Source of the DNA: Methylomonas sp. | GTDB taxonomy: Bacteria; Pseudomonadota; Gammaproteobacteria; Methylococcales; Methylomonadaceae | Assembly (NCBI GenBank): GCA_026988195.1 | Contig: JALSLS010000354.1 | Location: 1-44,599, forward strand | Length of the DNA stretch: 44,599 bases | Direction: 5' to 3' | In this document: positions 34,301 to 36,378 of the stretch, one piece after another | Layout of the letters: the number at the start of each line of letters is the position of its first letter | Position numbering within the stretch: the stretch's first letter is position 1 | Made by a program: the position numbers and the translations under genes | Notes under the pieces: generated by a model | Database searches by the model: none | What the model was told of the DNA's origin: nothing | Seen by the model: only the letters and a program-made list of their open reading frames with translations

Positions 34301-36378
34301 ATGACACGGGCGGTGATGATTTAATTACCTTGGGAAACAGTATCAGTCAGGTGCTGGGTGGTATAGGTTCAGATACCATTACTGGTGGCAGTAAAGCGGA
34401 CTATATTATCGGTGATAATGGTGTTATTAATTATGATGTCTTCGGCAACATAGTTGACGCTCACACCACCGATGCAGAACTGGGCGCGGCAGATATTATT
34501 GATGCGAAAGGCGGTGATAACTTTATTCTGGCAGGCGCTGGAGGCGATATTATCAACTCGGCCACCGGTAAAGATATCATTCTGGGTGATTTCGGCCAGA
34601 TTCAATTTAATACCGACAGTGCAGGCAATAGCACTGGCACCGTTAAACTTGCAGTAAGTACTGATTTTGATAAAGGTGGCAACGATATAGTGACCAGTGG
34701 TGATGGTGAAAAACTGATTATCACTGGTTTTGGTCAAGATGAAATCACCACAGGAGACAGTGAAGGTAGTAGCAGTATCGCAGGTGATAATGCACAAATG
34801 AGTTTTTATAGCAGTGGTATCCGTCAACAAATAAAAACCCTGGACACTACAAACGATACTGGCGGTGATGATTTAATTTCCCTAGGAAACAGTATCAGTC
34901 AGGTACTGGGTGGCATAGGGTCAGATACCATTACAGGGGGCAGTAAAGCAGATTATATTATTGGTGATAATGGTGAAATTAATTATGATACTGAAGGGAA
35001 TATCAGTGATGCTACAACGCTAGATTCTCATCTTGGAGGTATTGATACTATTGATGCCGGTGATGGGAAGAATATAATTCTTGGTGGTACTGGAGGGGAT
35101 GACCTTAAAGGAGGGATAAATGATGATGGAATTATTGGTGATCAAGGTAGATTCTTTTATGACAATGGATTGCTTAGCAAAATTGAAACGATAGAGCTTT
35201 ATAGCGGCGGTGATGACACGATCAATGCAGGAGATGGGAATAATACTGTTTTAGGTGGTTTTGGAAAAGATACGATTGTCACAGGGAATGGAAAAGATAG
35301 TATTACGGGAGATAACGGTTATATAGCTTTTAATAAGGGTATTCGCTCCTTTATAAAATCAACAGACCAAGTTAATGCAACAGGAGGGAATGATACTATT
35401 TGGTCAGGGTTCGGAGAGGATTATGTTATCTCAGGTGTTGGTTCTGATTATGTTAAAAATGCAGGTGGAGAAAGTATACTTATTGGTGATGAGGGATATG
35501 TTAAGGCTGATTTAACAGGCCGTTATACTGAAGCAAGAACGTTATCAACTAGGCTGGGTGGGGCAGACATACTCATTGGAGGACAGAATCGAGATATTAT
35601 ATTTGGGGGCGTTTCTGGGGATAAGGTCGATGGTTCGACAGGAAATGACTTTATTATAGGCGATGGGGGGCAAGTGAATCGTAGCCAAAATCAAGTGCAA
35701 GTACAGACCGTCGATTTGTTTACAGGGGGAAATGATCGTTTAACAACGGGTGGAGGGGCAGACACTGTAATGGGTGGTTTTGGGAGTGACCTGTTTATTG
35801 CTGATGCTCGGAATGATTTAATTATAGGGAACTATGGACGAACAACATATAGAGTCCTTTCCAATGGCACTGAGTTTTTAACCAGTATTATTGGTTTAAA
35901 TTATAGTTCTGCCGATGTGGGGGATCCTCTTCTGTACCCTCATTCGGCTGATGGAAATAAAAGTGATAATCAGTTAAATCCTGAGTCAATGTTATATAAA
36001 TTATTACATAATTATACTGTTGATGATGAGAATGAAGATGATAGTGAGGAAGAAAAGGACGAAGAAAATAATCCAGTAGTGGAAGCAAGTTCGATTTTAG
36101 ATTTTATCCGTATCGTTAAAAACCCAATTCTATTTTTAGATGATGTCTTGGCTGATATTGAAGCAGACTACGTTATACCTGAACCTATAGAAAGTAATGA
36201 GGCGGGTGAACCATTAGATTCGAAACCAAATAATCAACCCCAAGTAGAGTGGAATTTTTATAATGAAGATACTCTGGAAAAATCAAATGAGTATTTGGCT
36301 GATAGTCAACAAGATGGGGATCTAACATCACCTTGGTTATGGATGAAGTTTAAAGATAATGAAGGGAAACATGGATGA
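4399..36378 (+). CDS. Giant LEPR-XLL domain repeat protein (10,659 aa), putative secreted surface adhesin/matrix protein
   Basis: Single uninterrupted ORF with RBS GGAG; N-terminal LEPRVLLAADP motif; long beta-helix-like repeats; RTX-like GG.G.D/GD.G repeats near the C-terminus; flanked by secretion genes. Confidence 0.95.
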   Translation: MSFPFTSQKQKIINDRNKVSLTEKLTQTIGWLLKGMEKKQYKPIELGERFFVETLEPRVLLAADPLLINLAAGNSDIYLDINASKIRVIETQTSTLIMEKLLVNTSEVRIKGTAADDVVKISASILGAANNLIISFQGMEGNDSVFISGDLSLNGAGLTLDAESITVNDSVSISTTGNVSFFANETDQDLTDQDSFALATINLLNNSSITANNVSLKTKVVTGVNKEGVNVAWNTVTTQSEAAINIDGSITATGQVEVESVVDNVLKFSANTSTNMTVEVTSKATIDITSTSSIQAEKLSLSSLIQGESNIVATDGTAVTVNADNKSNTIVATGATLTVDNALGDVSALSITATDNSKITVSNTDANLPTTLGLFNGTSNIVNLSRDTQAHLGHYDHRSSSGIVDIKTGDVVIADHSGDSKIYRYIDVDNSALDITTLNSEVPSVWELLSNSSITVLNNGTVTVAANDDGGVDSQLLSDYLGVVTNTVDAKVDALVLAVTLSSGGLAVNASSKASYQAKGKQVKNTVSGNVAATLANSDITVTAEGVLVSSNNQRIISAESKGIEHEFSLADFSGSGITVDVSYAVNQVSGDSTAKIDNSSVTATGGTVNVKAENNTQVSAYSISHALSKAILVTLPAEISVTALHASNSLIGDVVAAVSDSTITTNTSGDFSVVADNNALISAKQQNINELESAIFTDAGATVGGSSVFNSIGYELVDPYTETLSTFLGVDFGTKKSFSTLASVVDSDLDIAGNVTIAANANSKIFAQFSNQVSASSDQLFSATLSATGILVSNKIYSHVDAKYTGSKTIATSTVANNLRVEAVDKSQISAAIVLENSSTSSSTGGLTESYNLTDSSSVSVAGMVVLNKIENNVSSLIDNVDLAAGRVDVRALSSALINATINSSSNSSGGSAFGSGTSLAVNGILAINQISGKATAYLQNSEIVTNDTASNEGAVSVYARNALKINAETNSATTTGDGTTSIVIALNVVGWSGSVLSVLGGTLENLIGTNWLGTSKLAAEAKIINTVLTVAGALNVVADNKARINSTISNVAESAASALHGATGQANSGVLVANFISGGAKAFIDGQPAGTLNIEVKGDVTVKAIDDNMVYANTKIVSASTTSNTGGLDVATGLLRWISGYDYEASDSATSYDDTLISQGQYVDIVSGFDGKGTVGDLYQYIGDTQTINLHETNFTDVFNWEKVIDPVIKSAITADFDTDQNVQAGTDKALAFADVVKAIDGKLYEYMGEAVTINLSTANYSDKNLWKEKLLSNILPEGYNVSDSDSVAVGGILAYNKVEGGAEVYIDGMVFTDAIDKQPTNISVTAIETAQVNASADSSVTSSGGSAYGSGESIAINGVIAVNQVLSDATAKITNSTVYSLGDVNVIANNLASITADTRAMLHTGDTAKGLVVALNLVGMEISDLFTTALDNILGTSLGGTPTKVHASIDTSRLVVDGSLNIKASNRASINTKTANEATAAASALFNASSEVSANLIAVNFIDSDSQAYLNGEIHVVKKAVNVFSYDDASINVRIKLEALAGTKNDGGVGIARELLQTLQNNYAYTTSSGSKALEKGDLVYVGSSFTGRGSVDSVYKYVGTDNITLDLSSEDFLNEDNWTKPVQLADLIPTGLNVTPPSSKAEGVVYAYNAVKSEAKAYLDSARLTAGDVHIYSSSRALLDAQIKSKVKSSGGVRALNQAYGASKAYIIASDITTLIESGVSSGNVSVNAANQQKLTVDSFSVVSAGNTLMLNTLGWEPSLLNLITAPLSAILGVEIPGTDENSALAHISDTKLTVAGDLSVRAFSDSRLNATMSNASVANKTLLYDANSSTNSALAVINLVKGKARAFVDGDSTVAAVKRGLVVQGDVTIEAIDSSMVYANTKVVSTSSTSNTGGLNILTDTLRTLSGYDYQASDSAVSYSDTLVSQGEYVKIASGFAGKGTVGDIYQYIGDENSINLHSHNFTDIFNWEKVIDPAIKSAITEDYDTNHNEQAGTNKALKFADVVKASSGKLYEYMGLDTTSGSEVDLAVEDYSNTNLWKEQLLSKIIPEGYNVTDSNSVATGGIVVYNKVKGGANAYLEDLSFSSVVGKKTSNITVRAMEVAQLNATADSTVTSSGGSAYGSGDSIAKSGVIAVNQILSDATAKISNSTIHTLKDVTVIANNSAIMTADTKALLSTGDTAKGGVIALNLVGLELFNLFTGTLDSVLGTDFGNPAKVHAFIDSSSLTIAGDLNIKASNKAEITARLSNEASSAASALFNASGKVTTGVIAVNLVDSEALAYLDGNTHTVKQAVNIFSLDDSKNETRIKLEAISSTTNDGGVGITKSLLDNLQNDYEYTTSSGTKQLKAGDLVHIGSDYTGNASTTDVYKYKSRLSYASTEGETELRQGDLVYERIAGAQDQYEVYRYIGDDKTTLNISTSDLSNTPLVWQYESITAYQTESGLTVEELEAALLAVRDTELTRLFSVYEVTIDLGNVDYVNDNDWFKPIQLAEFLPTGLNVTSSDSVATGVVIAFNAVGGSAKAYLTGVILNAGDVKVYSSSQALLLAQIQGISSSSGGSAIGTGTSEASAAIVALNQALGTSEAYISNSTLTTQTVSGTSSGHVTVDAANQQKLSTDINMALSTGDASYGGIIALNTVGWSKGSIADLILAPVSAITGVDLFTKSADFTALAKITDSILTIAGHLTVNSNSASILSATMSNAAESNASALFGAGGQSNSGILVFNLLTGGAKSYIDGDTSADISIAIKVAGNVEVNATDSTIMYANTKVVSASTTTNAGGLDVISGGLRAFEGFDYQASDSSPSYANTLLKQGDHVQIADGFAGKGDVGDIYKYLGDEASTNLHEADFTDLFNWEKLIDPVIKAAITPTYSSEDNQQAGSNIAVKFGNVVKADNGKLFQYMGQDVAPDAKLDLASEDYNNANLWKEKLLSNVIPEGYNVSDSDSVASGGIIAYNKAEGGADAYIENLTFSSVDGEIPNSIRVTAIEMATVNAMADATVTSSGGSAYGTGDSIARSGIIAINQVLSDATAKITKSTIHTQGDVTVKASNTASIIADTKAMLSTGDEAVGVTLALNLVGFEIADLFTSALNSIIGTDFGGSPVKVQVYIDNSHLTVGGDLNIKAFNKALIATRLSNVATSAASALFNATGKATSGAVAVNLINSESLAYLDGNAKANSLSVDKAVNIHSLDDSTNDARVKVEALSSTSNDGGVGIAKGLFDSFLKDYQYTSSSGSKIVNQGNLVYIGSDFSGRGTVDAVYKYLGTDGADINLAVEDFLDEDKWLKPIQISELLPTGLNVTGSDSIATGIVIAYNAIKSNANAYIKDATLTAGDIKVYSSSRALIQAQVHGKSSSSGGSALGAGRSEAYAGSMAINDVSGTATSSIIDSDITTQITADKSLGHVIVDATNNSRMSADNNTVMTTGDTAVGGSLAFNSIGWSKSNAFAQLMNAILGSDWLLTAQAVIAEAKIENATLNIAGDVSVTASSDAVLNATASNSAESNASALYGATGQTWSGLLTTNFVHGKAKAFISNDSLNVTPFIIKGALTVIAKDESKIFANTKLVSSSITSNTGGLDVLNGVIRGLSGYDYISSDSDSYYLDTSIKTGQFVTVKDGFSGVGEVDAIYEYIADDATINLNNTDYTDIFVWEKVLLGTPTSDFLSSNNVKVGANKTIKFGDRIRIAEAQVDVDKEITLGSVFVYFGQETTVNLGSIDYSNLDDWKKELLTSVIPEGLNVSDSDSVAVGGIIVRNDVRGGAEAYLENIRLSDVDKTASITVKAIENASIDADIDSSSISSGGSAYGSGDSIAVNGVIATNFVLSDAIASIKDSKIFSTNDIDVISENTASLTAKTRALVTTGDTGVGVVIAFNTVGWAAENILTKTFDALFGTDLLSGGDTSPISSYAIISNSDVNAGGNLTLKAENSSKITSILSNEVSSSASALVGASGKAIAAALTTNYVSTRTKALMYSDTSTASQVQVTGSVKIDAIDDAQILATTTLKAIQVTKNDTGFSILGSVAQRYLSDYQFSSHSGRQTVATDQLVRVASDHSKGGTPEKFYTYLGESAEIDLLNEDFSDTAKWDEVVDVSGLIDLAASKLGSFIAKKIASSDASVAVGALVVKNNVQTHIEASAKKLSITAGSVAISTTESAVILSTNQSSVQASGGKGAFAVNGIIVTNLIQGTNNAFISDSTVNTTSGAVSVLADNTAFIVAKTTGDTQSSGASISATLAFNTIGWETQDIFSKTVDAIIGSDIGTKDPLVTSAYIQNSDVTAATGITVTANNSAKIYSSIGSDNNPFELPGISFSGLTIPSIDLSAITFPDFNFDFDLDLNFNLNFDFDFNLDFNFDFSFPEISLASIASALSDAADAIYAALSNAADAIYNAAENIVDAIKSLADFAVDFVNLDGFFDLMNDWVDSISSLLGSIPNIITLATELADTIADLLVKAAEQVSSEIMDAYIASLEAAKEALDSVVSVFTEAGRLLTNVYNMLTELLTFELPEIAISLPDIFFDLSIVLPQIGDLFANGVNLLALVNNIPETPDVLENAEEAAKVAEKAAEMLAEAETLAEKIADVDEKTAAITTAVKSVDPGADSTPDTGGGSSSVKGITIGAIVSLNKVATETKSYIAGSSHTITASNGNIVVKAEDIAGIKSNIISTSMTFNFSLTAKVIDVTISGSFSTNDVYNDVEAYTDVDSLIANNGYIDVQANRSGSIVSVMEATAVALSLSGKGDAVSVAGGGSSALNTVDGSANAYIAGNKVKTNLVDSLEAKEGNISVSVNNLSQITAEIRQISASVGLSIKGNAVPVSVGVAVAINTIGSDTAVINAAIKATDVQAGGQIIVTALVSDKNAIKALVGVLSASVALSGRTAVAPSIGASIATNTIRQKVTASINGVTKIVAGKGIVITASDMAKIDATVVSATAAAALSGKTGVAISMAANYAQNTIHSDVQAYIKAVADLDASAQDIVISAAIKNIINATSAAGALGAAISGSTGVAVAGAGSVALNEISSTNLAYIEASDIKAAKDITVKIKNEATINATIAAASLALGVSGSTGVGVAIGAAFASNKLSSSSNNAFIKDSNVITSGNIIISAETEQTIDALVLSGSVAIAASGATGIAAAGSGSVAFNNIGVNTRAFIEGDSTAGIDTVGLNLMARDKSTIKANVGAASVAASFTGTTGVAVAMAIAFANNRISSQVEASIKQADTKVDASSFIVLNAVDESTIVSNTAAAALSVAVGGTTGVSVSGAGAVAQNVILTKTNAFIDGGKITTAGFLLINAKSTAKIEARILAVSLAAAAGGTAGVGVALGASVARNFIGSEAEDSGSGEAEIQAYIINSSAVVTGNLSVNAESEQTIDALVVAASMAVTAGGTAGVGVAGSGSIAFNEIGVNTTAYIKGDDGIKGIAAGIIGVSATDNSTIKANVGAASVAASFAGAAGVSVALAVALADNKITSETQAYIQAVSLGVVGTQGVQVAAMSKSSITSNTGAASVAIAIGGTVGVSVSGAGAVAQNIILTKTKAFIDAANISESGFLIVSADNSAKIEAKIIAGAAAAGGGGAAGVGIALGAAVARNFIGWQPGEGQWVDTSNPNVDSEDESKEWVEPYNKGIAETLAYIKNANIALKGVVTDGVEAATLLQVIAASKQNIDAIVVAGSAAISVGGTAGVGVAGSGVYSTNRIGMDTRAFIEGNGTSFSFRADSIQIISADSSTIDAEAGAAAIAASFGGAAGVSIAIAGSIAENMISSEVEASIKNIVTNISTERPGNLILSAEQSSVIDAISAAASVAIGVGGAAGVAVAGAGAYAKNIIVTKTNALISESDITTAGSLSITANSSANIKALILSASASLGIGGTAGVGVGIGASWAKNYIGYGLNEGQWVYQGNPNLSDQVAERKKSENWEWVESLDETASQEVQAYLINSSVNVGDTLSIKAVSTQTINAIVASAAVGLGIGGIAGVGAAGSGAFATNAIATNVKAFIDGDGIKGIHSAYALSISASDKSTIKADVAAAALSVGIGFAAAGVAISVGISLAFNTINNQVEAYISRADKEVNVSGGNIDITALSDSSIKAFSVAASFAAAAGLYAGVAISASGAYANNEIQTQTKAHIDNSLVNSERNIVITASDISKIDADILAASAALSLGLVGVSLSVGGSWAENRIGVTEDGGEWVYVGPTDREATQRIEDKDVKNKDLSKNWEYVKDVKAGSAEVAAYLKNTSVNGLVDTSTQPLGNLTITALSEQTIKANVKAKTASLAGGLVSVGLTASGSISKNYIGIVTKAYIEGDGVNGVVAKDIVIKATDISKITSLSSANSIAGAIGLVGVSVALGISLAENTISSSTQAYIDAADTNIKATVGSISVKAIESATIKATSTGVSVAASLGFVGVSISGAGANANNIILTDTQAYIKDSKLDVFSDIHINAENTAVINAKIESIADAVSAGVVGVSAAVGSANAYNMIGYDLTRQWDGDKGEWVYQDNKAAGFTGVQAYIDNSTLSNKGLINVTATNTATIDARVVSESLAASAGLIAAAASVATTSSLNKTAATVRAYINNSSTLGSTATASRLTVEAIDNANITSVGATAAVAASIGFIASSVSVGINLAKNLIANDIAAYISDSTLKLKGDVDVSAIENSTITTNAAAAASSAAAGFSFSLSLSTAVITGVSDIQGSVKSYIDGSDINTAGHVYVKALDNKRIDVKVLSSSLAAGVFSVAGGGVDLTTSISTVVDAYILTTTLNVSDVVILAESKLAIDAVTESLSSGTLAVGASNVTVLIAPIITASLGGVITANSVTVNAILNKQDNKTYMSDISLKGLAGGILIGGQSTLAKSTVNAIVTSSIVDNATLSVVGNISVSAINQAIQQVKVSAATVGGLGSIGANAIKAISTSSVKAFIGNNTAINAGSLNVNALGQDGAYGEAYTLGAAVGFSLSSAKVENTNTSTVIAEIGSASTSRKIYLTGDLNVEATHTAKFDSRLSTLTGGLLAGSGASISNVLTANVAVNVINNAHISAASINIVAKNIVQKDKYATHISGTTGGLLAGANLGTRTNFALTTLVNIGNDVTLNQYGIGGLFNIEAFNDITANEKVSSKMAGLVGLAAVESVINIANDVAKVNIGNNARFDSSGVMSLAAKGSGTVGATTGVDVIALVSGTLMKSIVYYNPVNEVLIGTGAIINSGGDFYAMAGIGSDLERNKYSVTTRTDIIAKSLIPLDKMDAVFLMDQKNTIKLSAGSVINAGGDAKFYAENRGYTSTNVGAKSVSWLSALGATADLESELEVSAHGVIVIDGTVKTGAKRHQAIVFDEFDWNAKTVGIDETQTTGEINFTIGNSTLSNSLQRELDQAQASYDLYKDHNDNLKAFYAKEITRIQAELVLVGGGSSQTASMIDIAPINASAGEIRVWGDALYGSGITESAGDASVIIENKTPVLLNLQGIIISESVGGLFFNGLEIADNAAIQTEIEVQKDFENRGSGLDEGQLKIRARIQAAGVTLFNNASIAYAESVAFTNIATPPSQLTEEQKKHTITIQNSFDPDSLAQKYPKSLIRVSGTILNYGGALQVLNPYGDVEFNAQVAAKSLTVFAGGSFIVQGISKFDVNSNIYAKYKDVTNNGTTSARPGEVNALAVKKPDAPTIQADRIIIKAEYINLDGIIQSGRENISVTIDNSAEQEIASILASPPSVTRVKLDSVRTNDVISYYDANSGQIKTIGGTSVYYDRASDNIVVSEMAIKGGYIELHGHLLNTGYGEINVLGGYGSINVTNNTSYNVQLNRVDISKRGSGTLLLVDKSKAEDGSYSKLYQYEDNGTVTVTETGKVIENVTSNSFTYDIQDGQRAGWTVGEKLQTETTHDTYEIQLLGLEFTSALADALGFTPEARTSDPLTRNIAPPQLMDEGVYYYVDNDSSLGDYTYGIQEVGINYGDAGYKVSDPTYDSATITIYEAWKNKVVESWEATISVPYPVPVIRYTEVCIPFIGCANIPYPAIEIRYADFSATIYEEFETRTVTEKKYTNLYTHTVRADHDVNINFFGAVTATVNITSTVQGADIILGDSILNNTGKTSISTQGKIVQQNSIAFVSGKTIELYGREGVGEGNLVGGIFAINTDVEDSSTAGLIATSAIGNIFINEILGKLAIKQVKAESREEVSLTAKGDIYTTSTDAVYGSKIIIKSAAGSLGSKLDGPIYSPLLIDSSDKVFLEAASDIVVEETVGNLYLTEALSSSGDVYIKVRSGQLTDGNEIAVRDERTYDALLNGLWKDLQLTEGTGASAKKQEIIDGFQTTKERSYFSYWEYRNSQNDPSIYDVNFQVTLQPEEKTYYENELAWDANATTALEQKRTAEYHTLHGEWGVEGDVFNSTFSYTVSEADKTRLTEDVKVWTESELLSLLSAGLMKPVTDTQTAVEDVNIKGNNVTIITSSNTGDSGSRLNVLLDGDLSDEERVQLAAAERTDIVFLQLDAPIIATVNFIHSDTVADKIQRVDGGNWVTDGLTVGMDIQLDKTKSNDVKGSLSYKITAISADTITLRTDDVLQNESAKDVQILAVELDPTAEGVILKAISIDKKDDIDITAIGIINVDAGGTAFLGSENNMQLGLIKATSEVRIKTAGSITNANNALQINIEGSNTILEAAEEGIGTIDKAIRMNLFADALLTTRAFNSTYITETDGNINIEAIFSATGEVVLKTENGSIVDGLNHDFEKIKAKSITLDTNNGGIGESNDFLEIDLIGDSNLNVSANNGIYINELVGNMNVGQVISATGDVYLKADVSIVDSGDDGSGLASLPRVDVVGNNITLEARKGGIGISGNDLDIDTSNNIAESKLTSSSYLDTYLIETTGDLWLNTVEVKGISDVTNIAYTAFILSARAIYNGNPTGHNILSGKTRLFASGDIGTEDNRLYSKVSFLEGKSIGGSVWLRNTGHLTVGGLTEDQGLIATTSVDLIAESPVTISKDIIAEDGDITIHATDTDATTNKDHIVIEANKIVDAKKGSVYLYSGDDTVIHAGAIVKARDSITIHADYLKDDVGGVSINVRGSLLAPEIKIIAGIEDDRVDLSLATINLDSNVVIWGNAGSDTVLGSNANEIIFGDKGTVSRDLINPSIITGLTSTDFTEGGDDIINAGGGNNIIIAGIGADEISASDGVNVVASDHARAEYTLEGNLVLFESIALDIGGNDIIRLGDGDGDENVTNVIIAGIGSDTVTVGSGRNSVAGDNAKLTFQEDGSRSSVETLGILGNSDIITLGNGISQILGGMGADEISSGNGSAYILGDNGVINYDAKGNLLNAITTEITQGANDIINLGDGDNLVIAGFGDDNIISGNGDDIILSDNGFFTFTQDGLGLSTGDLKEISSLVGELAVGGADTITVKDGSKIIIAGAGSDIITVNASSTSATNTYSIAGDNAVILFHADGSRKSIATLDIDDTTGASDTIILGNGNSQILGGIGDDEIQVGAGNSYVLGDNGEIIYDAKGNLLSASTQIELGGQDTITILGDGNNVIFGGANKDKIVSQSGNDIIFGDVGSFSFNQDENLLSTGTLKEVTSLVDHLAVGDNDTILVKDGSKTIIGGAGDDIITVVVETTSDNNEYSISGDNALMSFYSNGIRQQIKTLDISNDTGGDDFIVLGNGISQVLGGIGSDSITGGSKADYIIGDNGVINYDVFGQIIEAHTTDTELGAADIIDAKGGDNFILAGAGGDIINSATGKDIILGDFGQIQFNTDSAGNSTGTVKLAVSTDFDKGGNDIVTSGDGEKLIITGFGQDEITTGDSEGSSSIAGDNAQMSFYSSGIRQQIKTLDTTNDTGGDDLISLGNSISQVLGGIGSDTITGGSKADYIIGDNGVINYDVFGQIIEAHTTDTELGAADIIDAKGGDNFILAGAGGDIINSATGKDIILGDFGQIQFNTDSAGNSTGTVKLALSTDFAQGGNDIVTSGDGEKLIITGFGNDQITTGDSDGSSSIAGDNAQMSFYSSGIRQQIKTLDTTNDTGGDDLITLGNSISQVLGGIGSDTITGGSKADYIIGDNGVINYDVFGNIVDAHTTDAELGAADIIDAKGGDNFILAGAGGDIINSATGKDIILGDFGQIQFNTDSAGNSTGTVKLAVSTDFDKGGNDIVTSGDGEKLIITGFGQDEITTGDSEGSSSIAGDNAQMSFYSSGIRQQIKTLDTTNDTGGDDLISLGNSISQVLGGIGSDTITGGSKADYIIGDNGEINYDTEGNISDATTLDSHLGGIDTIDAGDGKNIILGGTGGDDLKGGINDDGIIGDQGRFFYDNGLLSKIETIELYSGGDDTINAGDGNNTVLGGFGKDTIVTGNGKDSITGDNGYIAFNKGIRSFIKSTDQVNATGGNDTIWSGFGEDYVISGVGSDYVKNAGGESILIGDEGYVKADLTGRYTEARTLSTRLGGADILIGGQNRDIIFGGVSGDKVDGSTGNDFIIGDGGQVNRSQNQVQVQTVDLFTGGNDRLTTGGGADTVMGGFGSDLFIADARNDLIIGNYGRTTYRVLSNGTEFLTSIIGLNYSSADVGDPLLYPHSADGNKSDNQLNPESMLYKLLHNYTVDDENEDDSEEEKDEENNPVVEASSILDFIRIVKNPILFLDDVLADIEADYVIPEPIESNEAGEPLDSKPNNQPQVEWNFYNEDTLEKSNEYLADSQQDGDLTSPWLWMKFKDNEGKHG
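4561..4581 (+). other. LEPR-XLL motif (aa 55-61) of the giant protein
   Basis: CTAGAGCCTAGGGTTTTACTA = L-E-P-R-V-L-L, followed by AADP. Confidence 0.93.
6950..17230 (+). repeat. Super-repeat region of the giant gene: about four units of ~2.3-2.7 kb containing paired 'GD.V...Y.Y.G...L....Y.D...W' modules
   Basis: Anchors GYDY.ASDS-like at about 7822, 10129, 12787 and 15162; LLSN.IPEGYNVSDSDSVA.GG recurs after each first module; (Y/F)(T/S)(T/S).SG(S/T/R)K.L..GDLV modules recur at about 9100, 11420, 14090 and 16480. Confidence 0.88.
17281..18200 (+). other. Non-repeat insert in the giant protein: alternating F/L-D/N tract followed by Ala-rich amphipathic helical region and Gly/Ser linker
   Basis: Translation FPDFNFDFDLDLNFNLNFDFDFNLDFNFDFSFPE then ASALSDAADAIYAALSNAADAIYNAAENIVDAIK... 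and EEAAKVAEKAAEMLAEAETLAEKIADVDEKTAAI, ending TPDTGGGSSS. Confidence 0.85.
18200..24500 (+). repeat. Ala/Gly/Val-rich ~63-aa (~190 nt) repeats, nearly 30 units by eye
   Basis: Recurring S.AA..GG.AGV.VA..G..A.N.I...T.A.I.... Confidence 0.85.
31560..35870 (+). repeat. RTX-like putative calcium-binding repeat region of the giant protein
   Basis: Repeated motifs such as GNAGSDTVLGSNANEIIFGDKG, GDGNNVIFGGANKDKIVSQSGNDIIFGD and ISQVLGGIGSDTITGGSKADYIIGDNG. Confidence 0.85.
33237..34975 (+). repeat. Three near-identical tandem 552-bp (184-aa) units plus a partial fourth
   Basis: ATTATTGATGCGAAAGG anchor at 33391, 33943 and 34495 (spacing exactly 552); ISQVLGGIGSD(S/T)ITGGSKADYIIGDNG occurs four times. 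Confidence 0.93.

Noticed and set aside
33226-34830. Long antisense ORFs opposite the RTX-like repeats (e.g. 166 aa and 153 aa, near-identical)
   Set aside because: They mirror the repeated sense codons, contain no recognisable domain, and recur only because the sense DNA is duplicated.
33200-35000. CRISPR-like array
   Set aside because: The 552-bp repeats are in-frame coding units of the giant protein, not short repeats with spacers.
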